Assembly (NCBI GenBank): GCA_010094025.1
Contig: ML991771.1
Span: 310,001-374,000, forward strand
Reading direction: 5' to 3'
Origin: Viridothelium virens
Lineage: Eukaryota; Ascomycota; Dothideomycetes; Trypetheliales; Trypetheliaceae
Length of the DNA stretch: 64,000 nt
A model generated the notes under the pieces. The model searched no databases and was not told the DNA's origin. It saw nothing but the letters and a program-made list of their open reading frames with translations. Below are positions 43,201-53,181 of the stretch, piece after piece. The position numbers were made by a program, and so were the translations under genes. Every line of letters starts with the position of its first letter. The stretch's first letter is position 1.

Positions 43201-44100
43201 AACCTTGGGCACGACCTGATGCTTGGCTCGTGGAAGGTGAACTGCAGCTGATAGAAGGGCATTGTAGGCTGACGGTGTTGGCTGAATGCCAGCCGTTAGC
43301 ATGCCTTCAAACGTGGTAGGGATCTGAGAGAAGTGGCCAGCCTTAGCGAGGTTGCTAAGCTGCTCGGCATAGGTCTCTGGGTCGGATACCGAAGTCGCAA
43401 TAGTAGATTCAGCCACGCTCTGCACATCTTGGGTAGATTGTGCTGAGAGCTGTTCTGAAGGGGAATGAATGATATTCGGCGAGGAGATCTCTTCATCCGC
43501 GCTCTCAAGGTCGGCAGCCAATTTCCTGTCTTCCTGAGCCCTGGAGATTTCTTGAGCAATAGCTTCATCAACCTTCGCGATAGCAGCAGCCTCAACCTCT
43601 CCGCTTCCGACTACCTTCTTAAAGTCATCGACTGCACTTTCGGTGTAAGATCGCTCGAGGGCGCCTCGCTCGGCCGCTTCAGGTTGAATAGGTTGGTCAA
43701 CTGCGACGGCCGGCTCCTCCCCCTGCGCCTTCGCCTCTGGAACGGTAGACGGAGGCTTCCATCCAATCCTTTTGGCGAACTGGAATTGTTGCCATTCCTT
43801 GTCACCGGAATGTTGATGTTTGTGCCATGCTTGGTAGTAAGCATTTAACCCGGCATCGTTCTGATAATCCGAGTGACCAATGTGGGCACTCGGGTTCTGC
43901 TGAGATTGAAATGCATTGTGAACCGAATTTTTGGAGTTATTCTGCAGTCGACTGGCTACGTTGGTTGCAAAGCCAGAGAATTGGGAGTTCTGAGATGCGT
44001 ATGATGATTGCGAAGCAGCGACAACGGACTGAGCGTAACCGTGGGTGAATGTCTTTGCAAGACTCTGGCGCGCGAGGTAGAGTGTGGTCTTAAGAACCAT
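40231..44100 (-). CDS. Large mitochondrial PPR protein, CYA5-like translation regulator
   Basis: One exon, 1289 residues, ATG at 44100. The N-terminus (MVLKTTLYLARQSLAKTFTH) is basic and amphipathic, as in mitochondrial presequences. The segment HSGDKEWQQFQFAKRIGWKP at ~105-122 is characteristic of the fungal family annotated as Cya5. PPR helical pairs occur in two blocks, ~255-470 (IQPTPSAYNALLSAAVHLPR, HTFNANTYGLLVTACAEQGH) and ~860-1270 (VEPSSFLYNALIGKLGKARR, IRPTSVTYGTIVNALCRVSD, IQPTPHTYKLLIDTYATLDT). Neurospora CYA-5 is needed to express COX1 of cytochrome oxidase in mitochondria; the same role here is inferred. Nearly 3.9 kb without an intron and with ordinary composition. Confidence 0.85.
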   Translation of the reverse strand: MVLKTTLYLARQSLAKTFTHGYAQSVVAASQSSYASQNSQFSGFATNVASRLQNNSKNSVHNAFQSQQNPSAHIGHSDYQNDAGLNAYYQAWHKHQHSGDKEWQQFQFAKRIGWKPPSTVPEAKAQGEEPAVAVDQPIQPEAAERGALERSYTESAVDDFKKVVGSGEVEAAAIAKVDEAIAQEISRAQEDRKLAADLESADEEISSPNIIHSPSEQLSAQSTQDVQSVAESTIATSVSDPETYAEQLSNLAKAGHFSQIPTTFEGMLTAGIQPTPSAYNALLSAAVHLPRAKHQVVPKVLDVYSDMLRRRVLPDTATYTILLDVLATRALDVYLMKRGLEEKRVRFGGLEEVGKFMFSSNEAELDILAEDDSLSLAMKVFKTSTTSQHGHTFNANTYGLLVTACAEQGHVEDMVRVYDHMENAKIVPFADIFAPMIQAFAASGDLRSAVECYDEYKALAIRNDAGENSIFRKDEHVYAALIKAYETCGRVEGGRRFLEKVEAGLADPKKLDLLREVVSAKAFVPQMIKNGAFEEALAFSKSHLDAGARATALKEICLTAADKNVESVAKKSFDALDKEEGIDTARSAMALLAMHVRNGDVDAANTYWNILTQSPTRASFLEPTVMHAIAILGSDQAEQALQQSRSMFARLRDVSESKTEMVDQIDEAIGVIGQFLQKNGIVISSSASMELLWTMVENGGLIHPVVDHVFAGLSLEGIARLPWHDVALLTQIQADMVLGNAPKSEIAHEARFTYLLDLVTRNGIPLDDQVCNIVEQAISQMKRSELSPRWQHYRYPLQDQVFFPMVYSPYPPPAPVSSQSASDDYDPYAVTTDNRGSQAITDLLDKTHGRHGAHLNEALSKFRNMRRAGRHPRFFTYGKLISAAAREGRLTLAHEILESAKQDVPFLPHNRVVQYGWHGILDTMVAACLNTGARNEAAHFHQELNEVGGAPSANTFGLYITTLKESTKTFDEATEAVKIFHRAKAEGVEPSSFLYNALIGKLGKARRIDDCLFYFNEMRSLQIRPTSVTYGTIVNALCRVSDEKFAEDLFEEMERMPNYKPRPAPYHSMMQFFLTTKRDRSKVLAYYERMRSKGIQPTPHTYKLLIDTYATLDTINMHEAERVLDQMKSAGEMPEAVHYASLIHAKGCVLHDVEGAKQMFDDVLGDPRIKIQPCLYQALFEAMVANHAVEATEPLLGSMRRRGVTMTPYIANALIHGWALKKDIKRAREVFDAVKRDSREPSTYEAMTRAYLAAEQKENATDVVREALSRGYPAAVANKIAELVGGGHA

Positions 44101-44856
44101 TTAGGATATGGAGGAGCCCTTCAGGTTGGAAGGGTGAGACTATCATTGGCAATGATGTTAGCTACTTTGATGTCCGTATTAGGAGAATATAAGCTCATTG
44201 AGGAGTGCATACAGGGATTTTGGAGTAATAAAGTAGTTGCAGGTTCATTTGACGACCAGGGCCGTCAAAAGAACGCGCTTCCCGTCGGATGGAAAGAATA
44301 TTTGAAAGTAGGAGAGATGAAATCTCGCCCTTGGGAACGATGCTCGAATCGGTTAAAACGAGGAGATTGCACGTCGTCGTGTGGGTACGGCGACTGTGAA
44401 TTGAGACAAGGACTGAGGATACGAAAATTAGTAACGAAGGCAAGCCTGGTCTCTTTTCAGAAACACGACCAGGCAGCTACCAAAAGAAAGGGTAATGACG
44501 AGGTCGAAGGTGCTGGAGGTGGAAGAGCAGCGCATGCAATCGAAGCCGGCACATTTTCTGGTGCTGATCACCGGGAAGATTCGCCTTCCGAGCAGCCGGG
44601 ACCCGCTAACCTCAATAGGGGTGACTAGGGGAGCATTCGGATCCTACCACGCCTACCATCCCCAGCCAAACTCGAAGCAGCCCTACCATCCCTGCAACGG
44701 AGACCGACATCAACCATCTCCGCCGTGCTCCGCTGTGACTCAGGCTGTGTTGGCGTGGCCATGAGGGAATTTCGAGTTCCTGATGGTCATCTGCTTCTCT
44801 CTCCTGTAGATCGCATTCTGCTAATCCAGGAACCACGCTCCTAATCTTTCCCTAGT
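44101..44856. promoter_or_regulatory. divergent promoter region between CYA5-like and ERG8
   Basis: 756 bp between two divergent starts. Frames here (for example 44008-44628 +) overlap the CYA5-like start and have no domain. No specific element recognised. Confidence 0.4.
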
Positions 44857-46417
44857 ATGCCACTTCCCCGCCAGGCTGTGTCGGCCCCTGGCAAGGTGTT
44901 CTTGGCTGGGGGTTACCTGGTGTTGGATCGCGCTTACACGGCTCTTGTCTTTGGACTGGATGCCCGGATACATGCCATTATCGAGCCTCTGCCAACGAGT
45001 CCTGGTGTCACGCTTTCAGAGATCATTGTAAAGTCACCTCAGTTCAGAGATGCGTCTTGGACATACGGCTATCGACTGGCGCTGGACGGAGGTGGTATTG
45101 ATATTACGCAGCTGAGAGTGTGAGTACACTTTCCTTTGACTTCTCTGGTATTGCGAAAGTTGCAGTGGCATGCGATCGAAGCCTTGTGATGCTAGAGAAC
45201 CTGTGAACTTCGATTGGACTAGTCATTGGCTTTCCCTGCGCAGCATGCATAGTAGATATTGTTATTCGTCGCTCATTGCTCGTCTTTACTTGCGTAGTGA
45301 TGCACTATCCGAGCTCCATCGAAATCCTTTTCTCGATACAACTTTAAGCTTTGTCCTGAGCTACGTAGCTACCATTGCCTCTCCCACATTCCAGCCAGCC
45401 TCAATCACTATCTTCGCAGACAATGATTATTATACTAAGCCAAATTCTGATGAACCACCAACCAACGCTGCCCAGCAACGGAGGTTTTTCGACTTCCAGG
45501 TTCCATTGTGGGAAGCGCATAAGACTGGACTTGGGTCATCAGCGGCCTTGGTTACCGCAGTCACTGCCGCATTACTCGTCCATTACCTTCCTGAAGGGTC
45601 TTTCTCTTTGACAAATGAGGCCGACAGAAAAAGACTTCACAACTTGGCACAGGCTGCTCACTGCGCAGCGCAAGGGAAAGTCGGATCTGGCTTTGACGTG
45701 GCATCTGCAGTGTATGGATCATGCCTCTATCGAAGGTTCTCGCCGTCCCTTCTCGAATCACTTGGTACCTCCGGAAGTCCAGATTTTGGGGCCCGCCTAA
45801 AAGCCTTAGTCGAAGAATCGAGCCATGCTTCTACGTGGAATACGGAAATTAAGAAATCTGCGGTCGCCATTCCCAAGGGCATTAGACTCGTTATGTGCGA
45901 CGTTGACTGCGGCTCACAAACCCCCGGCATGGTGAAGAAGGTCTTGGCTTGGCGAAAGGAGAACCCCGATGTTGCAAACAAGCTTTGGTCGGAATTGCAG
46001 AGCTGCAATGAGGACCTAGCGACGAAGCTAAAGGACATTGAAGAGGGTCGACTGAGTGACTATGGAGCGCTCACCAGCTGTATAGGGAAAATTCGCAGTC
46101 ATATTCGAGAAATGTCCAGGTTGTCTGCAGTGCCCATCGAGCCACCTGCTCAAACTCATCTCCTCGATGCATGCAGTAATGTTCCTGGGGTGATTGGCGG
46201 TGTAGTCCCTGGAGCTGGCGGCTATGATGCCATTGTGCTTCTGATCAAAGACGACGAACAGGTTGTGAGCGAACTCCGGAGACTCCTGGCTGGGTGGAAA
46301 GGGGTGAAGGACGAGACTGATGGAGTAACAATTGGTAAGGTTAGTGTATTGGGTGTTCGTGAAGAGATGCAAGGTGTTCGCGTAGAGAACGTGAAGCAAT
46401 ACGAATGGGAAACTTGA
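44857..46417 (+). CDS. ERG8: Phosphomevalonate kinase
   Basis: Two exons, 44857-45119 and 45298-46417, join in phase to 460 residues; the 178-bp intron is long for this window. GHMP-kinase motifs are in order: N-terminal VSAPGKVFLAGGYLVLD, ATP loop HKTGLGSSAALVTAVTAALL (~160-180), QGKVGSGFDVASAVYGS, and C-terminal GVIGGVVPGAGGYDAIVLL. This is the pattern of the eukaryotic Erg8 group. The enzyme phosphorylates 5-phosphomevalonate to diphosphomevalonate in the cytosolic mevalonate pathway to ergosterol and other isoprenoids. The product of that pathway also supplies the prenyl group predicted for the UBL3-like protein at 51.7 kb, but that is only a general link. Confidence 0.95.
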
Positions 46418-47704
46418 GAAGGATCATTCGAGGCTGCGGTAGACATAGTCAGAACAAACAACTCGCTAGCTAAAATATACATTATCTTCTCAGCCCTTCA
46501 AAGGGGCTCACTGGTACAAATGACTTTCGTGTGCACTGGACCACTCCAGTACATAATTCTCACCATTTGTTGTTTGATTGGTGCGAGACCTGCGCAGAGA
46601 GACGAGACCTACACAGAGAGGGGAGACCTACAAAGGTATGAGAGGCCTACACAGCGAGGTGAGACCTATGCAAGGATTAAAGCAAAGATCGCTGAGAGTA
46701 AGCTTGATATTCAAAAAGCCTCACGTCTTGCTGATTAAGCAATAAGAGTGGTGAAAATATGTGAAATGGTGAAGTTGTAACTTTAGATTTTGGTGAGATG
46801 TGTGAAGTTTGACGTTGTGCAGGGGTTTTGGCAGTACGATAACCGCGCACCATGCTTAACGGCAACCCGTCTCCTTATCTCCTTACCCTCGATTTCAACG
46901 GTAGGACCGTCCAGACTGTAGGAGAATGGAAAGTCCTTCCTCACAACCTGTTGAAGTACCATATGAACTTAATCAAAGAATTCAGGTGCCAAAAATGGGG
47001 ACGTGTCTTTCGAATCAAGAGATCCACGCTTTGATCCCATGTACGTTCATTTATTTAACTTCCTACTGTTCCAAGTTACTCTTTTTCTCTTTTTCTCTTT
47101 TTCAAATGTACCTTTCGGTTCCCCTGCAATAAGAGACAGTGGAGACACTATGCAACTTTACTGCCCCGCAGCCGAACGCTACCTACCCTACCTTCGAGGA
47201 CGATTATTGATAAGGAAAATACCCTCGTGTAAATACGAGAAAAGCGAGACCATGCATCGTGCATTCATTAGGAATGGAGACCGTACGGTAACGCGGCAAA
47301 TATTCACAAGTTTTTCTGGATCCTGAGATCGATCTTCTTAGGCGCTCCAGTAACGTTCGTGACGGACTGGGGACAGGAATCTGATGGTTAGTAGTTTGGT
47401 ACGGCTAACAGTTCGGTAAGTCAAAATGGGAGAGACCAGCTTAAATACACATGACAGCGGCCGTGATCAATATCGACTTGCAATATCTACAACGAATGAT
47501 TTCATTTGTCGCAAACCTCCGGGAACTGAATTCGCTCAGCGTAATGCTCCCGGAAAGCTTTCCAATATGTACAACAGAATTAAGACATGAGTCTTCAGAA
47601 TCAGGATGTGGGCCGTTCAATAGCGATTAGCCATTCAAATTCATTTCCATCCGCTCTTTCGTTTCCAAAGTGTGGTCTCAGTTGACGTACTAAGCGCGAA
47701 CGCC
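46418..47704. other. 1.3-kb intergenic region
   Basis: Convergent ends of ERG8 (+) and the GH11 gene (-). It holds the tandem repeat at 46583-46680 and a CTCTTTTT triple repeat at 47079-47103. A frame starting at ATG 46852 in good context (CACCATG) runs 60 codons; I could not extend it by splicing and do not call it. Confidence 0.45.
46583..46680. repeat. imperfect tandem repeat, ~19-20 bp unit, about 5 copies
   Basis: Successive units begin GCGAGACCTGCGCAG, CGAGACCTACACAGAG, GAGACCTACAAAGG, GAGGCCTACACAGCG and GAGACCTATGCAAGG. The shared core is GAGACCTACACAG. Units have diverged by one to five bases; the tract is non-coding. Confidence 0.75.
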
Positions 47705-49016
47705 CTAAAGACGGCGGTGTCCAAATGTCTGGTCCCTAGGGTGTGAATGGTGGTGCCACCAAGAGCCCGCTTGTGCCACATTGCCAGTGGGTGCAGATTT
47801 AGATGTGCCAGTGTCGGACGCAAAAATAGTGACGGTGACTTCGGTAGTCGTTACCACAGTAGTGGTTGCGACAACCTCTTCAGTGGAGGAAGTGGATGAA
47901 GTAGCCGAAGAAGCTCCACTGGGCACGGCTGGAGCAGCGATAGATGTGGCAGAGAAAGATGGAGCAGAGCTCGTTGCGGATGACGTTGTGGCTGCAATGG
48001 TCGAGCTTACTTCGGAGCTCCTAGCGGCGGAAGATGGGATGGAGTCAACAGAAGAAGATGCTATCGAAATTGTAGGAGAAACCGCGATGGAGCTCGCCAC
48101 AGATGATACCACGGGGTTCACAACGGATGATGCCGGAGAGCTAACAGGAGACGATGTCGCAGGCTCGGTCGTAGAGTATGCCACAGGACTCACGGCAGAT
48201 GATGCCACAGAACTCGCCGTTGACGGTGATGGAGCAGCCGATGAAGGTTGAGCAGCGCTTGAACTGGCATCAGCGGAGCCTGCAGCGGCTATTTTAATAT
48301 TGGATTTGCCACTGCCGGAGATGCCCTCAGTGGCGATAATCTGGTAGTGAAAGCCGCTAAACTCCAAGCCAGCTGCTTTCCATGCGTTGAAATGATTGGC
48401 TGTGTTTATAGTGCCGCCGACCCGCTTGTCTTGTCGGATGGACCAGAACTGGTTGAAGGTGGTCGTGCCTTCAATTGAAGCCGCGTTTACGCGTACGGTC
48501 TTGTGAATCGAGTAGACAGATCCATCACTAGTCAAGTTGCCCACGAGCTCGGTGCCGTAGGATGGATCGGCAGTGCCGTAGTTTTCAAGAATGTAGTACT
48601 CGGTAAGAGGGTCGGTGAACCAACCATAAATAGACAGGAAACTTCCGCCATCCGGTTCGTAGGTGCCGCTGTAAGTAATGTTCCTGCGAAATGGATCAGT
48701 ATATAGACTCCATAAGAGATCGATACCTTGTGGATTTTACGCACTGATCGCTTCCAGTTTTCCAGCCCTTTCCACAGACGACGTCCCCAGACCCAGACCA
48801 GTTGAGGCTGTATTCACCATCGGCACCATTCGTAAAAGTCATATCATCACCACCATCCGACCAGATAGAGTAGAAAAACCCGTCATTTCCCATGCCCTCG
48901 CCATTCGGAGTAGCAGTAGTGCGCTTGCTGAGGGTCTTGCCCAGGTCAGGTCGAGGAGCACCAAAGACACCAGCAATGGCGGAGCCAGCCAAAAAGAGTG
49001 AAGAGAAAGAAACCAT
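47705..49016 (-). CDS. Secreted GH11 endo-1,4-beta-xylanase with long Ser/Ala/Thr-rich tail
   Basis: Two exons, 49016-48745 and 48683-47705, join in phase to 416 residues. MVSFSSLFLAGSAIAGVFGA is a clear signal peptide, and KR at 31-32 is a likely Kex2 site ending a short propeptide. The GH11 jelly-roll follows: GYSLNWSGSG-like strand (EYSLNWSGSG), EYYILENYG with nucleophile Glu119, IEGTTTFNQFWSIRQ, and IATEGISGSG with acid/base Glu210. These retaining enzymes cut xylan backbones. After ~222 come ~195 residues made mostly of Ser, Ala, Thr, Val and Pro, expected to be O-glycosylated; there is no CBM1 (no cysteine cluster) and no hydrophobic GPI tail. The chain ends WWHHHSHPRDQTFGHRRL. A linker that lost its binding module, or a wall-attached form, are both possible. 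Confidence 0.93.
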
Positions 49017-49591
49017 CCTGAAGTAATTGATCAAAAGAGTGACTGAAGTTTGAAAGAGAGACTGTGGGAAAAACAACCCAGAAAAAAAGAGTGAGTGAAT
49101 GAATGTGGGTGCAGAACTACAGGGGAGAGAAGACCTCGAGTTTTTCACTTCATTGTACTGCCAAGGTTAATCACACTCCTGGAAATGACCCAGTGGTGCA
49201 GTGTTACTCTCGGTGAATAATGCATGTTTCAAGTCGCGCTGGCCAGGTCGTGACTGTGGCGGACTGCACCGGTCTAAGGGCGCTTGCATATACATGGTAA
49301 GCTTCAAGGTTGTTTCGAAGCCACGCGTTTGAACACCGCTGTTTCTTGGGAATTTGCCAGATCCCCCTCAATTTCCCCCTGCGAGGTTCAAAAGCTGTGG
49401 CACCACCGCATGGTAGGAGATCGCCAAGATGGATCGCCAATCGCAAGCCGATAGGCGGCTGAGCCCAGGCATCCCGGGGTGCAGGGCTGGCGTTTAAGGA
49501 GCAAGTGCCCACTGTTTCAAACATGTGGGGCACCAGAAATTGCAGAAGTTCTAGCCTACTCCCTATTTTGACCCTGACCATCTACTGAGTA
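49017..49591. promoter_or_regulatory. upstream region of the GH11 gene
   Basis: 575 bp from the xylanase start to the left end of the MITE, likely holding its promoter. An ATG-less frame at 49204-49581 shows no domain. No specific activator site was recognised. Confidence 0.4.
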
Positions 49592-50006
49592 CAGTAGTTA
49601 TTCGATATAACGTATCAAAAATCCGGCCCCCCTACGTACGTGATAGCGAATAATCCGTAGTAGCAAATTGACACGTGATTAGTGAGGCTTCCTGTTTAGG
49701 CTTAGTATCGCAGGCGTAGGAGGTCGCCGAGATCAGCTGACTGCACTGAAGCAGCGCTAGACGTTTTGGGACTAGCTTGATGCTTTACTGGTACGTAAGA
49801 GGTAGGGCTGGGCTGCCAAAACAGGCCTAGTCGTATCAGAAACACCAGAATTTGTATTCGATATAGCGAAATTCAGGCCGAAAATAACGAATTTCCGAGT
49901 ATCGAATAAATTCGTTATTCTCATACAAATTTGCTAGAAATCCGAAAATTTTTCGTTGTATCGCATATTTCGCTATATAAAATTACGTAATATCGAATAA
50001 CTACTG
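49592..50006. mobile_element. 415-bp non-autonomous DNA transposon (MITE), Tc1/mariner-pogo/Fot1-like
   Basis: The left end reads CAGTAGTTATTCGATATAAC and the right end, read inward on the opposite strand, CAGTAGTTATTCGATATTAC; the inverted repeats continue to about 23 bp with one mismatch. Both ends are flanked by TA (49590-49591 and 50007-50008), the target duplication of Tc1/mariner elements; ends starting CAGT are typical of the pogo/Fot1 branch. The interior is AT-rich, codes for nothing, and contains two nested perfect inverted repeats: ATATAGCGAAAT at 49861-49872 with its complement at 49967-49978, and ATAACGAATTT at 49884-49894 with its complement at 49908-49918. The near-identical ends suggest that it is not very old. 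Confidence 0.85.
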
Positions 50007-51702
50007 TACTCCGTATCGCGCTTTGAATCCGAGAGAGAAGCGACTCGAAGTTTGACTACTCGAGGGAACCGCTAACATCGCTTCAAAGCAACAGCATAAT
50101 AAAGTTACAGAGCTGTTGCCAGGAAACGTGAGTAGATATTGTGTGAATCACCTTTTTGACACCTGTTAGGATAGTAGACGTCAACAGAGTAAGGTAATGC
50201 GACGACAAGTCAGCCAGCTAATCTTACTGGACCAGGAGCGGAAGCACGAAGGCCACCAAGGCAGTAATTGCGTCCTGGCACGGAATAGTTCGGCTGATTT
50301 CCGGGCATTCTGGAATGATTATGATATTTTCGATATGATGCTCTATACCGCCATGGAATTGCTGTTGTCAGCTGCAAATTGATATGCATACAATCAGGGA
50401 CGCAGACTCTGGCTGGTGCATTTTGGATTCGAATACTTGTTTGGCGTAAGAATGCGTAAGGGCTGGTGATCCTGAAGTTTGTTGTCATTACTGTTAGGCT
50501 AGTACTCCGTAGATGTCTCGGCTTTTGCAGTTATCGTGCATTCTGGTTTATCCAGTGGATGTAGGCCGTAGAATCTGAAATTACTCACTGTAATTAAGGA
50601 GACAGACCGCATTCAGCTCTCATTACAACCACGTAGACTACCATTGAAGATCACTCGCAAGCTGCTGGTTGTAATAGGAACCCATGGGATGTCTTGATGA
50701 CTGACGTCGATAGGTATTATGTACGCAGTACTTTCACCCTTTGGCCGCCCAACTTTTCATTCTCCGATATTCCTCCCTTGGGCAATTCTTGGTGCTGCTC
50801 TAAGCGTACCGGGTCCTTAGGGTCTCTACGAACGGTCATATTGAGATCGGTACAGTATCATACGTAGATTACTCTGGGGCGGGCACCCACATCGGTGGCT
50901 TCCAGGATTTGGCCATCCGCTCTGGGGAACTGTTGCTGAGATCAGTCCGCCTGTCCGCAGTACAGGGATGTAACGACAAGTGCTCCGTACTCCGTACTCC
51001 ATGCTGTATATTGGACATACGCTTTGCCGGTCTATGCCATTACGGTCACTGGGTGTACGTAGGAGAAGGGAGTTTTAATCCACGGAAAGGTAGGATTTCG
51101 TAAGGCGCTGGTCTACCGATCTGCGCGCTTTTTGTGGGGGCTCTAGAAACCCTAATCTGAAGACTGGTTCCGTATTTCACCCTTTGTCAATTCATGTGCT
51201 ACCACCGTGTTGGAAGGTTGAATTACAGCTGCTGTGTCATCTCTCAAGAACAGGGCGCAACTATTCGTTACGATATGAAGTATGCGCTCGGGCATGTTCA
51301 TCATCAATGACGATTGGTCGGGTAGGCTTTGCGAGGTCTAGTAGGCGGGGATTGGTTTAATAACGAGGGGGATTTCATCACGTCGACGACTTCTGGCCGG
51401 CGGGGCTTCCTGTTCTGGCCAGCATCTCCATCCTCTGCCAGATCGGGCCTGTGCACTCGTGCACCTGTGCACCTCCCGCAGCCTCAAACGCTTCCCGCTT
51501 GGTGCGCTCCCGTCTGCCAAGACCTCCCATCTACAATCCCCAATCCCCAATGATTTGTTTCCGTTCCTCATTGATCGGTGATTGATACTGACAATTCTTC
51601 CATCTTTGCAACTCATTAATCACATTCATTCACTGTGGCAATCGTTATTCCATTCTCATTAGCACAGATACTGTCTGCTCTCCATAACTCCGCGGTCTCA
51701 GG
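50007..51702. other. 1.7-kb intergenic region right of the MITE
   Basis: No gene recognised. Exact TACTCCGTA copies lie at 50007-50015 (touching the MITE end), 50503-50511 and 50988-50996; the last is part of a short tandem run, CTCCGTACTCCGTACTCC. The final ~150 bp are CT-rich and probably the promoter and leader of the UBL3-like gene. Confidence 0.5.
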
Positions 51703-52593
51703 ATGGCATCGTCAACCATACCCTCCACCGCCCCAAACGGCACAACAGACGTCCCTCAATTGGGAGAAATGACACCCTCCAGTCCCCTCGAAATGACTAG
51801 CTTCATGACGCCGCCAGAATCAAATTCACCACAAGATCCAACAACCCCAACACTCAGCTCCACGGCTCTACCAAACCCAGAACCAACCTCTGGTCCTTCA
51901 ACCCAGCCCGCGGATCAAAGTGGACTTGATCAAACGCAACCCTCTCCTCAATCCTCAAAGCCAAACACCGCGTCTCTTCAACGGCGAGAAACCGAAGCCA
52001 TTGGCCCCTCCTCAGATGATCCTCCCCTTCAGCATGACAGCTCCACAGGGCCTGCCGTCATGATCACGCTTTTACTGACCAGCGGCGCGCGCCACCCATA
52101 TAAAGTCGACGAGAAGTATCTGCGGCGCCGTAACGTAAGCGTGGACGAGGTTGACCAGAATGGCGTTGTGGATCCATTTGCAATCAGCGTGTACACGCTC
52201 AAGGAGCTGATCTGGAGGGATTGGCGCGAGGATTGGGAAGCGAAGCCGAATAATCCGAGCGCGATACGGTTAATTCATTTCGGGAGGATGTTGGACGATA
52301 AGATGGCGTTGAAAGGTAGGCGAATCCTTCCTGTCTTGAGGATGTGTGCTGGATAGTGTGCGCTTTTCCGCGAAAGCATTTGAGCAGTTTGAGCTTGCTG
52401 GCTTCCTTCAGATGCACGTGCTGATGCGATCACAGAGTGCAAATTTCTTCCTGATGCCACAAACGTTGTTCACATGACCATCAAACCGCAGGAATTACTC
52501 GATGACGAAGACGGCAAGACTGCAAAAGGTAGCAGTGGCCGTCATCAGCATGGCGATGAACATACACCCGGTTGCCGATGCGTGATTCTTTAA
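51703..52593 (+). CDS. UBL3/MUB-like membrane-anchored ubiquitin-fold protein
   Basis: Two exons, 51703-52315 and 52412-52593, join in phase to 264 residues. Residues 1-118 are Ser/Pro/Thr-rich and disordered. From ~120 a ubiquitin-like fold follows: VMITLLLTSGARHPYKV, VYTLKELIWRDWREDW, SAIRLIHFGRMLDDKMAL, ECKFLPDATNVVHMTIKP. The end GCRCVIL is decisive: CVIL is a CaaX prenylation box and the cysteine two positions before it can be palmitoylated. Human UBL3 ends CCVIL in the same way. Such proteins are held on membranes and are not conjugated like ubiquitin, since no GG end is present. In animals UBL3 marks proteins for sorting to small vesicles; the fungal role is unknown. Confidence 0.88.
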
Positions 52594-53181
52594 GATCCCC
52601 GCTTTGTATGCGCTTACGACGAGGCATGCAAAGAAGTATATAAGGAGGACCAGTAAGTTGGAAGAAGGTCGAATCAGCGTAACTTCATCAAAAGAGCCAA
52701 CTACGACATCCTGGGATTGTCTCATTTCTCGGTGGACCTATCACTCGCTTCTATCGCCCTCTCTCCACCCTTGATATGGCGTTTGGAATATCCGTGGAAC
52801 CCGCGACGGAGTACTGGGCTTCTGGATTCCATGGGGTTCTGTTTGAGCATGTTGCTCTGCATCTGTCTCATGTGATGATAATTTGGGCTACAGTTCGAGG
52901 TCACATATGCGATCTTAATGGACGGGATATCGTAACGCCTCTATTCGTGCCTCAGCGGGACTGGCATAAGCGTTGCGCGTTGCGTTTTCAATTTACTATC
53001 GCTGTTTGCGCGTGTACCATAGACTCAGACTTACGTCTGCGATTTGCGGGACGAGCATGTAGTACATGAAATTGCATTATTGTACAGTGCCGTTTTGCTC
53101 TTTCGGACGCCATCTACGGATCCGTGTAGTGCAAGAAAACCTCGACGCTCACCCGTAATCAAGCCAGCCGCCCATCGACTT
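52594..53181. other. convergent 3' intergenic region
   Basis: 588 bp between the UBL3-like (+) and UMP1 (-) stops. A 97-codon frame at 52776-53069 (+) starts with ATG but shows no domain. Nothing recognised. Confidence 0.45.

Noticed and set aside
46852-47326. Overlapping short + frames with a good CACCATG context
   Set aside because: Could not be spliced into one continuous product; no domain seen.
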